Origin: Cylindrospermopsis curvispora GIHE-G1
Lineage (GTDB): Bacteria; Cyanobacteriota; Cyanobacteriia; Cyanobacteriales; Nostocaceae
DNA: 64,000 nucleotides
Direction of reading: 5' to 3'
Assembly (NCBI RefSeq): GCF_014489415.1
Contig: NZ_CP060822.1
Coordinates: 2,775,501-2,839,500 of the forward strand
Shown here: in pieces, positions 48,046 to 57,387 of the stretch
Numbering within the stretch: position 1 is the stretch's first letter
Layout of the letters: every line of letters begins with the position of its first letter
Program-made: the position numbers and the translations under genes
The notes under the pieces: model-generated
What the model saw: only the letters and a program-made list of their open reading frames with translations
Told to the model about the DNA's origin: nothing
Databases searched by the model: none

Positions 48046-51000
48046 TTAGGGGATAATAGAAACAAGAGCAATTGGAATTGGTAGAAAGTAATTTTTTTCC
48101 GTCAAACTAGGTAATTTTGCTGATTTTTTTAACCACATACTTATTTTCTCTCCCGCTTCTTTTGCCATATCAAGGATATCTTCCTGGAGTGCTGTAGAAG
48201 CTATTGTAATCGCATCATCTTCTAACAGCGAAATTAAGTTATAAACTTCTTCTCCTGTTGCACCTTCTTCCTTTAAAGGATGAGATAGATCACTGTTGAA
48301 AGTGTAGAACGTCAGATAGGAATAAGAGTTTGACGTCATATTATTTTCTAACTCACGCAAGGGATGAGTGACAAATAGAACGTACTGAATGTTTTGACTT
48401 TGTAAATCGGGAAAACACCCATAAAATCTTTTAGCTGAGATTGTTGTGAAATCAGCTTGAACCTTTCTGGATAGAGAACGTGCAAGACATCCTATTGGAT
48501 CTAAATCATGAAGAGGTATATGTTCACTCCCATCTTCTTTTTTGACCCATGGGCAAAGACCAGCGAGCTTGATATTTTCTTTTTCCTGTCCAAACAGGTT
48601 AAATTCTGGATCGAAGGTGAATTTTTTGTTGAGAATGGTAGCAATCTTAGTTTCGGTCGTTTTTATTACCGTACCTTCGTTTTCAAATACGGGACGATTC
48701 CATTTCTTAGTGCTAAAATTTAAATTATACTTGTGGTCAATGGAGCATAAACCTAATTCCATCCATTTTTCCAGGCGGGTTTCTAGTTCTTTCCTGCTAA
48801 TTACCCATTGTCGTTTCACTTCTGTTTGAACCTCTTTTAGTTGTTTTTCCATGTCATTATGAGCAGATTCAGCTTTCTTTAAAATATCGTCAATTAGTGA
48901 GACCTTATTTTCTTCGATATCTTTAAAGATTTTCTCTTCATCTTCCGAGCTGAGTAAACCCAGAATCTTGAGCCGCATTCTTTCATCTTGAATGCCCATT
49001 TGTGTAAAGCGATCAACAAGAGCTCGTTCTCTCTTTTCCTCATGGGTATCAGCAATAATTAGGTAATAAGCAATCACATCTGAAATTTGTCCTAGTCGTG
49101 CAACTCGACCATTCCGTTGCATTAGCACTGCTGGGTTTGGAGTTAAATCCCAATGAATGACGCGGTTCGCCGTTTGAAAATCAAAGCCTTCATCCGCAGC
49201 TGAAGTTGCCACTAATACTCTTATATTTGAACCTCTTTCACCTAAACCGCGTAACCTTGCAACAGTATCCTCTCTTTGAGAAAGGCTCATATCACCAGTT
49301 AGTTTTCCACTATATCCTGGAAGAGCCTTAATGATAATTTCACAAGTTTGTAGGCTTTCAGTAAAAATTAGAAATTTTGATTCGGGATCCCTATTAAGCA
49401 TCTCTTTAAGCCAATCCAGTTTAGCATTTTCTACTCCGGGTTGACCATTAGTAAAACTTAAAAGTTCTAGCGCAAGTTGTGTTAATTCTAAAATTTCACC
49501 ATTGTCAGCTATGAAGGTGCTATCTTCTTCTTCGTCTTCGTGAAGATGCTTGCTAAAATTATAAATCTCAGGTATGGTATTATTTGGTTGTGCTATTGCT
49601 CTGGCTTGAAAAGTAAAATTATTATCACTGGGGAAGGAAACATCTACGTGTTCAGATTTTATGCTTTCATTGTAGACAGCAAGCTTTTGAGAAATCGCTT
49701 TAATAAGCTTACGAAGATTTTCTGTACTATCTGATTTGTCTTGTTTATAGACAGTTTGGTTGTCCCATTTTGTATGTTTAATACACCATCTAAACAGCCA
49801 AATTGCACCACTAATTGTGCTACTAGTGAGTCTTGTTTCCAATTGTCTAACTGAAAATCCACTAAACCTTTGATTGTGATTCTTGCGAATCTCTTGAACT
49901 TTTCTCCGAATCTTTTTAATTAACTGTAGATATTCATCACTGACCCTAAGATTTGGGCGTTCAATAGTCAATGTGGGAAACATCTTCTCATTATTCCAAT
50001 TACGAACGGTATCTTGTTGTCGCCAAATTAATGCGATAGGTGATTGATCGCTAGCTAAAAGGTTAACAAGTTTTTGCTGATAGATATCATCTGAGTATGA
50101 ATTCTCAATTACTGAGGTTCGATGAGTGAGAAGACGTAATAGATTAATAAATTGATTTTCAGAACTAAAAGGTGTAGCACTCATTAAAATTACCAGTTCA
50201 GGAGGATTAGAATTATTCCAGAACTCTCCAGTTATCATTTGATAAGCGGCTTGATAGGCTTTTGTTGTTCGTTTTCGTCCTATGAACTGTGGGTTGGTCA
50301 ATCGGTCTTCACTTGCGCAATGATGTGCTTCATCAATAATTATAATTTTAGGTTTTATTCCTGGTGGTAAATTTTTTTTATCAGATTTTTCCACATAGCG
50401 TCTTGCAGCATCCATACTGGCAATGTGAATCCCATCAGTTCTCCGTTTACCATATTCCACAAACCGGTTTTCAACTTCAATAATACTTTGATTATCCATC
50501 CCAGGAATGAGGGATTCAAGCTTTTGCTTGACATCATCTAAAAGCCCGCCTTTTGTAAGATAAAGACAGTGAATTTGACGTTGAGCAATGAGCAAATCTC
50601 TTAGTATTAGACCAACTTCAATAGTCTTTCCCAGTCCAACCTCATCCGCAATTAGTACGCGCTTTACTCTCAACTGATGGGTCTTCATATACTGTTGTAA
50701 TGCCAATTGGTGAGGAAAAGGATCTTTGTTACTAACAGTAATTCGACCCGAAAAAATGTTACCAAGGATTTCTAATGCACCAAGTCGCATGACTGTATTA
50801 ATACGGAATGTAGGATTTAAATCTTTGCTATTATTAAGCACACTCCCACCGGGGAAATATGCTTTTTTTTGCTCAAGCATTTCTCTGACATAGGGAAATT
50901 TGTGGAATAGATCTTCCCATGGGCGAAGTTGGCTAAACCAAATACCACGCCGATCCATTAGCTCATTAGCATTAGCACTAGCGCCTATGGTAAATGCGTA

Positions 51001-51099
51001 ATGAGAGTAAGCGGGTGCATTAGAGTTTTCAGGATCTGCATAGACTACATCTGCATGATGACCTTTGAGAGAAGGAATCTCAAATAACTGATAAGGCAT
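48046..51099 (-). CDS. Large SNF2/RapA-like helicase, probable defence protein
   Basis: This 1017-aa protein has helicase motifs VLIADEVGLGKTIEVG (I), IIIIDEAHHCA (II), VILMSATPFSS (III), LVATSAADEGFDFQ (V) and LMQRNGRVARLGQ (VI). A Lys/Glu-rich coiled region follows (about residues 740-800), and the C-terminal domain has no family I recognise. The arrangement is like DrmD and other defence helicases, but no partner methylase is adjacent. The promoter carries the same palindrome and spacing as the DUF499 operon. Remnant genes lie directly upstream, so partners may have been lost. Confidence 0.8.
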   Translation of the reverse strand: MPYQLFEIPSLKGHHADVVYADPENSNAPAYSHYAFTIGASANANELMDRRGIWFSQLRPWEDLFHKFPYVREMLEQKKAYFPGGSVLNNSKDLNPTFRINTVMRLGALEILGNIFSGRITVSNKDPFPHQLALQQYMKTHQLRVKRVLIADEVGLGKTIEVGLILRDLLIAQRQIHCLYLTKGGLLDDVKQKLESLIPGMDNQSIIEVENRFVEYGKRRTDGIHIASMDAARRYVEKSDKKNLPPGIKPKIIIIDEAHHCASEDRLTNPQFIGRKRTTKAYQAAYQMITGEFWNNSNPPELVILMSATPFSSENQFINLLRLLTHRTSVIENSYSDDIYQQKLVNLLASDQSPIALIWRQQDTVRNWNNEKMFPTLTIERPNLRVSDEYLQLIKKIRRKVQEIRKNHNQRFSGFSVRQLETRLTSSTISGAIWLFRWCIKHTKWDNQTVYKQDKSDSTENLRKLIKAISQKLAVYNESIKSEHVDVSFPSDNNFTFQARAIAQPNNTIPEIYNFSKHLHEDEEEDSTFIADNGEILELTQLALELLSFTNGQPGVENAKLDWLKEMLNRDPESKFLIFTESLQTCEIIIKALPGYSGKLTGDMSLSQREDTVARLRGLGERGSNIRVLVATSAADEGFDFQTANRVIHWDLTPNPAVLMQRNGRVARLGQISDVIAYYLIIADTHEEKRERALVDRFTQMGIQDERMRLKILGLLSSEDEEKIFKDIEENKVSLIDDILKKAESAHNDMEKQLKEVQTEVKRQWVISRKELETRLEKWMELGLCSIDHKYNLNFSTKKWNRPVFENEGTVIKTTETKIATILNKKFTFDPEFNLFGQEKENIKLAGLCPWVKKEDGSEHIPLHDLDPIGCLARSLSRKVQADFTTISAKRFYGCFPDLQSQNIQYVLFVTHPLRELENNMTSNSYSYLTFYTFNSDLSHPLKEEGATGEEVYNLISLLEDDAITIASTALQEDILDMAKEAGEKISMWLKKSAKLPSLTEKNYFLPIPIALVSIIP

Positions 51100-51159
51100 A
51101 ATTAGGTTCTTAATTTTGTTACAATCTAAGTCTAAATGTAAACAAAATTACTTTAATTA

Positions 51160-51195
51160 ATCCTAATTTTTTCCCGCATCTATCTTTAGATAGAT
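51160..51195 (-). promoter_or_regulatory. Operator and -10-like box of the helicase gene
   Basis: The palindrome ATCTATC-TTTA-GATAGAT (51178-51195) is identical to 36384-36401. TAGGAT lies 12 nt downstream on the minus strand, the same distance as TATAAT in the DUF499 promoter. Confidence 0.6.
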
Positions 51196-51290
51196 ATTTG
51201 GTCTTAAAGCGTTGCTCGCTGAATATCAATCATGATTGGAGCAGTCTTGTCAGGGTAAGCTGAGTCTATGAATGAAGAACTCCCATCTCT

Positions 51291-51494
51291 TTAGGGCTGG
51301 GGAGTGTCAAAAAATTCTATTCCTATCGGAACGGAAAGTAACTGATAGGCTTGTTCCCATAAATGTTTTGTATCCGAATCCAAAAAAATAATTTTTTTAT
51401 CTATATTCTGCTCTCTCCAAAAGTTATCGACCCATTTATCTAAGTTGATAACTTCTATTCGATCTATTTCGCTTTGTGGTAAGTAGAGAGGCAC
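51291..51494 (-). pseudogene. C-terminal fragment of an unidentified gene
   Basis: The frame reads LYLPQSEIDRIEVINLDKW and continues with protein-like composition to a stop, but its 5' end runs into a dispersed repeat at 51481, with no ribosome-binding site. It looks like the tail of a gene truncated at the repeat. The family is unknown. Confidence 0.45.
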
Positions 51495-51600
51495 AATTAT
51501 TTGTAGGATGGGTTAGGGGTAGCATAACCCATGGGTGTGTTGGGTTTCATGCTTCAACCCAACCTACCTTCATCTTATATTTAATTCCACTTATTTACTA
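51481..51600 (+). repeat. Dispersed ~115-bp repeat, full copy
   Basis: This is nearly identical to the copy at 16196-16316. Its left end abuts the truncated gene fragment at 51291-51494. Confidence 0.75.
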
Positions 51601-51782
51601 TAGTTTCCAAATTTGATCTAATATCTAAGCTTAAATTAGTGCTAAAAGTAGTAAATAGTATGCGATCACTTGAATTATTAAATCGGTTATTGGAGCTGAG
51701 TTTACCATTAATATGTGAAGTATTAGTTTATGGATTATCTGATGAGTGGGTGGAAAAACTCAGGTTATCTGTGATTATAATT

Positions 51783-52037
51783 TTAGATTATGATCTTATT
51801 TTCAATTTTTAATATGAAACCTGTATCATCCTTAAATCTTTGCATTCTTTCTTTGTGAGACTGGTGAAATTCTGGCTTTTTTGCATTTGCTATATATGCC
51901 CTTTTTGTCACAAATTTTTCTGAATTTTTATTCTCTATAAACACGCTAATTGTACTTTTTAGTTGTATTTCTGCCTTCTTGATCAAGTTTCTATAGTTTC
52001 TACCACTAGGTTTTCTTTCTTTCAATTCCACCTCCAT
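51783..52037 (-). CDS. 84-aa partner of the AAA ATPase
   Basis: The small basic protein begins MEVELKERKPSGRNYRNLIK and has a helix-forming N-terminal half. It follows the ATPase gene by 45 bp on the same strand, and AAGGAG is present 14 nt before the ATG. I do not recognise the family. Two-gene units of an OLD-like ATPase and a small partner are often defence or toxin modules, so this could be an effector or inhibitor. That is inference. Confidence 0.5.
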   Translation of the reverse strand: MEVELKERKPSGRNYRNLIKKAEIQLKSTISVFIENKNSEKFVTKRAYIANAKKPEFHQSHKERMQRFKDDTGFILKIENKIII

Positions 52038-52082
52038 GAAATTATATAATACTCCTTACAAAAATTAAATATTCACAATTCT

Positions 52083-53336
52083 CTACACTACTGATGATAG
52101 TATTTCTTCCTCAATTTCTAATAAATCACTGAAAAATCGATTGGTTTCTGCTAAACAACTATTCAAATAATTTTCATCGGAAGGTAGTCCTTCATAGGTA
52201 GAAAGTTTTCTAATTTCTCCACTATCTGTTAGCTCATATACAATTGAATCTTCTGGAAATATGGAAGAATTCAAAGGAACAATATTTTTGAGTTTAGTTT
52301 TTAAAAACTCTCCCTTCGGTAAATTATCAAAAGTTTGTAAAATTTGCTGTGCTTTAATTGCTAAGGTAAGATAGTCAATAATGTAAGGACTATGAGTGGT
52401 CATAATTAGTGTGTTACCAGCTGTAATATTGACGAATTCCAATAACTTATACAATATATCTCTTTGTGATGTAGGAAATAAATTTTGTTCAAGTTCTTCC
52501 ACAATATTAAGAAAACATTCATTTCTATACTTGGAAGATAATAACTCTAAAGCAGCTTTTTTAACTTCTTTAGACAAATTTTCATCATTGATAATTGCTT
52601 GTATTTCAGTAGTGAGTCTTTTTTGTTCTTCTGCACTTAGTTCGCTTTGAGAAGAACCTTGATTTTGATTAATAGACAAGGCGATATTCCTAGAGACTAA
52701 AAACGCTGGAACCAAGGATTGAAAACCACTAGAAGCCTCAGAAATATTCAATTTATAGTTATCGCCTCTAAGAATTAAATTTTGACTAGTTTGATCAAAC
52801 TCCAGCTTCACATTTCCTACTGGCAAGTCTAAAGTTTCTGATAACTCCTGTTGAGACCTTTCCAATTCTTTGAAAAAGTCAAGCAGCATGAGAGGTAAAC
52901 CTTTTACTTTTTCCGCTTTCTTGATTACACTGAAAAAATTCCTCTCCGCTGGAATATACATAATTTTAGGTAACACATATTTCCTAGGAGTATTATCACT
53001 GCGATTAATAGTTAACTTACTATCAGCATAAGTCATTGTATAAGCACTACCGCGATATTCTATTTCAGTTCCAGATCTAAAGTATTTCTTTAAGTTGTTA
53101 TAGTTACAATATATATTCACAAGTCGGTTGCGAGATATTACATCTTTCTCGTCTAAACTACCTCGGTATAATTGTTTTTCCAGCCAACTAAACATGGAAA
53201 TCAATTTTGCAATACTACTTTTTCCTGTCCCTTGATTACCAATAAAAACAGTAATTTTACGAATATCCACCAAGCCATCATTTTCCACAAGTCCTGATTT
53301 AATAGGTCCGAAGTTTTGAACTTTTATTTGAGCCAT
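52083..53336 (-). CDS. AAA_15/OLD-like ATPase
   Basis: The 417-aa SMC/OLD-type ATPase starts IKVQNFGPIKSGLVEN and has Walker A FIGNQGTGKSSIAKL near residue 32. The signature-like SEASSGFQSLVPAF lies near residue 203. Walker B is in NIVEELEQNLFP, followed by the H-loop LIMTTHSPYIIDYL. No TOPRIM or HNH domain is fused. Similar ATPases are the sensor subunits of PARIS, Septu, Gabija and retron systems, which differ in their partner. Here the partner is the 84-aa protein, so none of those named systems fits. Confidence 0.75.
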   Translation of the reverse strand: MAQIKVQNFGPIKSGLVENDGLVDIRKITVFIGNQGTGKSSIAKLISMFSWLEKQLYRGSLDEKDVISRNRLVNIYCNYNNLKKYFRSGTEIEYRGSAYTMTYADSKLTINRSDNTPRKYVLPKIMYIPAERNFFSVIKKAEKVKGLPLMLLDFFKELERSQQELSETLDLPVGNVKLEFDQTSQNLILRGDNYKLNISEASSGFQSLVPAFLVSRNIALSINQNQGSSQSELSAEEQKRLTTEIQAIINDENLSKEVKKAALELLSSKYRNECFLNIVEELEQNLFPTSQRDILYKLLEFVNITAGNTLIMTTHSPYIIDYLTLAIKAQQILQTFDNLPKGEFLKTKLKNIVPLNSSIFPEDSIVYELTDSGEIRKLSTYEGLPSDENYLNSCLAETNRFFSDLLEIEEEILSSVV

Positions 53337-53512
53337 AGATTACTCCTTTTTAATAAGTCTTGGATATGGTGAAGTTTCCGTTGGTGTTGCATATTTGCGG
53401 GATGAACTAGCATGCGAAATCATTGAAAAATCCCTCTTGGGTTGAGGAACTAAACCCAACCCATGGCTAAACTAGTTGTTTTAAAACCAACTTAAACTTT
53501 CCGCTAGGGAAT

Positions 53513-54754
53513 TCATTCCCTGGACCCCTGGGAAAGCGTTTTAATAATTGGAGTCAGTAACCAACTAAAACCCACCTTTAACTGATGTTCTAAAGTCGGT
53601 AATCTATACAAATAGACTAAGCGCCGCACAAGATAACCTAAATAACCATCTAATGTAATCCCTAAAGCTGTAAGAGTAGCATTATCTACCCCCAAAGCCA
53701 TAACTTCCCCTAATGCTTGATAGCGGAAGGGAAGTAGGGGGCGATCGGTTAAAGATGCCCAAATATTCCATGCTGCATAATCTGCTTGCTGAAAAGCTAC
53801 CTGAGCAGTACCAGGTAGTTGTTGTTCTTCTATGTCCTTACAGTCTGCCAAGTCTCCCAGGGCAAAAATTTCTGGATGCTCTATAACTTGTAGGGTGGGA
53901 GTGCAGGTTATTTGTCCCCTTTGGTTATGTGCTAGGGGAAGATTTTGCACCAGAGAAGAAATTCTCGTTCCCACAGTCCAAATGACTAAATCTACGGGAA
54001 TTTCATCTATTTGATTTTTGTACTCTAAGGAGATAGTATTTTCCCCTATAGATACCACTTTGGTTTCTAAGTCTATAAATACACTTTTCTGTTCTAATGC
54101 TTTTTTAGCCTGTTGGCGATTAAATTCCGAAGAAGTGCGCAGAATTTGATCCCCAGTTTCTATCAAGCGCAATCTACCTTTTTCTCCCAGTCTATCTGCG
54201 AGTTTACAAGCCAATTCTACTCCGCTGTAACCTGCACCCACTATGGCTACACGAATTTTTTCCGGGTCCGTAGCCGTCAAAACTCTCAGTCTTTCTTCTA
54301 ACCTATGAACATCAGCAAGAGTACGAAATGGGTAGGCGTAACTGACAACACCAGGAACCAGATCCAAATTGGTTTCACTCCCCAATGCCAACACTAACCT
54401 GTCATATTGCAATGTTTTTCCATCACATAATTTCACTTGTTGATTATCCGTGTCAACTTCACTAACCTTGGCTTGATGGAAATGTACTCCGGTATTTTCT
54501 AATATCTCCTGATATGAGGGTGCTATCTCCCAGGTTTGCAGTTCATTGGTCAGTAGTTCATACAATAGGGGTGAAAAAATAAAGCGATCGCCTTGATCTA
54601 TTAAAACGATTTCTGGCTTTTCTGTATTTCCCCAATCTAGCTGGCTTAAACGTAAAGCGGTGTAAAGTCCGCCAAAACCGCCACCTAGGATACAGATTGT
54701 TTTAGGTGTTTGTATATGTACTTGTGTAGATATTTCTGTAAGTATTTGATTCAT
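53513..54754 (-). CDS. Type II NAD(P)H dehydrogenase (NDH-2)
   Basis: Two nucleotide-binding folds are clear: ICILGGGFGGLYTALRL for FAD near the N-terminus and VAIVGAGYSGVELA for NAD(P)H near residue 155. ALGDLADC and a quinone-side motif GTAQVAFQQADYAA follow. NDH-2 enzymes oxidise NAD(P)H and reduce plastoquinone without pumping protons, acting at the membrane surface. ATG 54754 is chosen because the longer frame to 54814 adds a non-homologous 20-residue tail. The stop codon lies within an AGGGAATTCATTCCCT palindrome. It is divergent from devB. Confidence 0.85.
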   Translation of the reverse strand: MNQILTEISTQVHIQTPKTICILGGGFGGLYTALRLSQLDWGNTEKPEIVLIDQGDRFIFSPLLYELLTNELQTWEIAPSYQEILENTGVHFHQAKVSEVDTDNQQVKLCDGKTLQYDRLVLALGSETNLDLVPGVVSYAYPFRTLADVHRLEERLRVLTATDPEKIRVAIVGAGYSGVELACKLADRLGEKGRLRLIETGDQILRTSSEFNRQQAKKALEQKSVFIDLETKVVSIGENTISLEYKNQIDEIPVDLVIWTVGTRISSLVQNLPLAHNQRGQITCTPTLQVIEHPEIFALGDLADCKDIEEQQLPGTAQVAFQQADYAAWNIWASLTDRPLLPFRYQALGEVMALGVDNATLTALGITLDGYLGYLVRRLVYLYRLPTLEHQLKVGFSWLLTPIIKTLSQGSRE

Positions 54755-54853
54755 AGTCTTAAAAGTGAGCCAAAAGATATTAATATGATAACGAGTTGAA
54801 AGAACAATCTTCAATTTTGGGAATGGGTGGCAAGTAAATTCGAGGTAAAAGCT

Positions 54854-56152
54854 ATGGTAGGTGATCTAGAGTCTAAGCCAAATCCACAAGTGCTAAGATC
54901 ATTAGTTATCCTAGGAACTGCCATAATTATGGGAGTTGGTGGGTTGCAGCTGTACAAGATTTTGCTAACCCAACATTCTAAAGCTAATCAAACACCAACG
55001 AGTGAAAGTACCATACCACCAATTCATACTGTCACTGCTTTAGGAAGACTTGAACCGAGAGGAAAAGTGATTAAACTTTCTGCATCCACCTTAACTCAGG
55101 GAAGTAGGGTTGAGAGACTGTTGGTAAAAGAGGGAGATATGGTAAAGGTTGGACAAATAATAGCAATTTTAGACAACAAACCTCGATTACAAGCAGCATA
55201 CGAAGAAGCAGAAGCAGCGATAAAAATAGCCCAGATTAACGTAGAAAAAGTACAACAGGGGGCAAAAATTGGAGAACTGAATGCCCAAAAAGCGGAAATT
55301 GGCAGAATAGAAGCACAAAGAGTAGGGGATGAACGTGGACAGGAAACAGTAGTATTAAGACTAGAAGCTCAATGGCAAGGTGAAACGGCAGTACAAAGAG
55401 CAACAATCAATAGACTACAAGTGCAACTAAAAAATGCCCAAGTGGAACTAGAAAGATACCAACAACTATATAAGGATGGAGCAATTTCTCAGTCGTTGTT
55501 AGATAGTAAAACCCTAAGCGTTGACACTATTACCCAACAGTTGAGGGAAGCAACAGCAAACCTACAACGTATAGATAATACTAGCAGAAAGCAAATTGAA
55601 GAGGCAAAAACTGCTCTAAATCGAATCCGTTCTACAGGTGGGGAGCAAATTATCTCAGCCAAAGCTATTTTGAATAAAATTGCGGAAGTACGTCCTATAG
55701 ATATAGCAGCAGCGAGGGCAGAACTAAATCGTGCCAAAGCAGCAGCACAGCAAGCAAAGGTCAATTTGGATCAAGCCTATATTAAATCTCCTCAAAAGGG
55801 AGTAGTATTTGAGATCCATACCCGCGCTGGAGAGCTAGTGGGGAATGAGGGGATAGTAGAAATTGGCGAAACTAGTCAGATGTACGCAGTAGCGGAAGTC
55901 TACCAGAGTGACATTAGTAAAATCCTTCCTCAGCAGCAGGTGAAAATATCTAGTAGTTCTCTTGAGGGAGAATTGCAGGGATCAGTAGAGAGAATTGGCT
56001 GGGAAGTGAAAAGACAAAACGTGATTAATTCTGATCCTAGTGAAAATATTGATGCAAGAGTTGTGGAAGTTTACATTAAACTAGATCATTTATCTAGTCA
56101 GAAAGCCCAAAAACTGACCAATTTACAAATTAAGGCAGTAATTCATCTATGA
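54854..56152 (+). CDS. devB: DevB-like membrane fusion protein
   Basis: The HlyD-type adaptor has one N-terminal membrane helix (LRSLVILGTAIIMGVGG), a lipoyl-like half (ALGRLEPRGKVIKLSA), a long Ala/Glu/Gln-rich coiled coil (about residues 110-290), a second lipoyl half (AYIKSPQKGVVFEIHTRAGE) and a beta-barrel. DevB links the inner-membrane DevCA to TolC and exports heterocyst glycolipids in Anabaena; paralogues export other compounds. GAGG is 8 nt before ATG 54854; an in-frame GTG at 54827 would add nine residues. It overlaps devC by 4 bp (ATGA). Confidence 0.85.
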   Translation: MVGDLESKPNPQVLRSLVILGTAIIMGVGGLQLYKILLTQHSKANQTPTSESTIPPIHTVTALGRLEPRGKVIKLSASTLTQGSRVERLLVKEGDMVKVGQIIAILDNKPRLQAAYEEAEAAIKIAQINVEKVQQGAKIGELNAQKAEIGRIEAQRVGDERGQETVVLRLEAQWQGETAVQRATINRLQVQLKNAQVELERYQQLYKDGAISQSLLDSKTLSVDTITQQLREATANLQRIDNTSRKQIEEAKTALNRIRSTGGEQIISAKAILNKIAEVRPIDIAAARAELNRAKAAAQQAKVNLDQAYIKSPQKGVVFEIHTRAGELVGNEGIVEIGETSQMYAVAEVYQSDISKILPQQQVKISSSSLEGELQGSVERIGWEVKRQNVINSDPSENIDARVVEVYIKLDHLSSQKAQKLTNLQIKAVIHL

Positions 56153-57330
56153 GAGGACTGATTGAAGAAATACAAAGACGCACACCCTTGGGATGGTTAC
56201 AACTGAGTCATCATAGAGGTCGATTATTAGTTGCCATATCTGGTATAGCTTTTGCTGATGTATTAATGTTCATGCAGTTAGGGTTTCAAAATGCCCTATA
56301 TGATAGCAATACTAGATTAAACCGGGCAATGATTGGGGACATTGTTTTAATTAGTCCCCAGAGTAAAAACATGCAAAATATGTCCACCTTTTCCCGCAGG
56401 AGACTATTACAAGCGGAGGATGTGCCTGGTGTAAAATCCGCCAGGGCAATGTATGTGGGTTTAGTAGCATGGAAAAATCCCCAAACCCAACGAAAAACCT
56501 CTGTACAGGCCCTGGGATTTAGTCCTGAACAATCATTATTAAATGTACCGGCCATTAAAAATCAATTGGATACGATTAAACTACCTGATTACTTTTTATT
56601 TGATCGTGGTGCTAGGGGAGAATACAAACAAATGTTTGCCAAAATAGATCAAGGGAAAATTGTCAGTACAGAAATAGAAAAGAGGACAATTCATGTAGGT
56701 GGATTGTTTAAATTAGGAGCTTCTTTTGGTGCAGATGGAATATTAGTTTCCAGTGATGAGAACTTTTTACGAATCTTTCCTAGAAGACAAGCAGGAAGTG
56801 TCAATTTGGGATTAATTAGTGTAGAACCAGGGTATGAAATTTCTCAGGTAGCAGCAGCAGTGAAATCTCGCCTACAGAAAAATGAAGACGTAAAGGTTTT
56901 GACTTTTCCAGAATATATCAAATTTGAGGAAGCCTATTGGAAGAAAGAAAGTCCTATTGGGTTTATTTTCAGTTTGGGGGTAGCCATGGGATTTATGGTA
57001 GGAGTTATAATTGTATATCAAGTTCTATCAACTGATGTGAATTCCCATCTAAAAGAATATGCCACCTTTAAAGCTATGGGATATAATAACATGTATTTAT
57101 TAGGAGTAATTTTTGAAGAAGCAATTATTTTAGCTACTCTGGGATTTGTACCCGGATTTATCATCCCTATGGGATTATACCAAATGGCAAAAAATGCCAC
57201 TAATTTGCCCATATATATGACCCTGTCTAGAGCTATATTTGTTTTGACCTTGACGTTGATTATGTGTATGATTTCTGGAGCTACAGCAACTGGGAAACTA
57301 CAATCAGCAGATCCGGCGGATATGTTTTGA
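56149..57330 (+). CDS. devC: DevC-like permease
   Basis: This MacB/FtsX-type permease of 393 aa has an N-terminal helix (GRLLVAISGIAFADVLMFMQLG), a large periplasmic domain (about residues 40-265) and three C-terminal helices. The family-typical LGVAMGFMVGVIIVYQVLSTDV and AATL-like EEAIILATLGFVPGF are present. The start codon overlaps the devB stop. With DevA it forms the ATP-driven core of a DevBCA-TolC exporter. Confidence 0.87.
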   Translation: MRGLIEEIQRRTPLGWLQLSHHRGRLLVAISGIAFADVLMFMQLGFQNALYDSNTRLNRAMIGDIVLISPQSKNMQNMSTFSRRRLLQAEDVPGVKSARAMYVGLVAWKNPQTQRKTSVQALGFSPEQSLLNVPAIKNQLDTIKLPDYFLFDRGARGEYKQMFAKIDQGKIVSTEIEKRTIHVGGLFKLGASFGADGILVSSDENFLRIFPRRQAGSVNLGLISVEPGYEISQVAAAVKSRLQKNEDVKVLTFPEYIKFEEAYWKKESPIGFIFSLGVAMGFMVGVIIVYQVLSTDVNSHLKEYATFKAMGYNNMYLLGVIFEEAIILATLGFVPGFIIPMGLYQMAKNATNLPIYMTLSRAIFVLTLTLIMCMISGATATGKLQSADPADMF

Positions 57331-57387
57331 TTGATCATGGTTTTTAAAAACTAGATGTTGGCACATATTAAATAACATGAAAATAAC

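Noticed and set aside
51660-51812. Possible 50-aa plus-strand gene (MRSLELLNRLLELS...)
   Set aside because: It has no ribosome-binding site, overlaps the 3' end of the opposite gene and ends in AT-rich low-complexity codons; it could be a gene fragment, but support is too weak.
52083-53336. PARIS or Septu system
   Set aside because: The ATPase lacks the expected partner (TOPRIM-type AriB or HNH-type PtuB).
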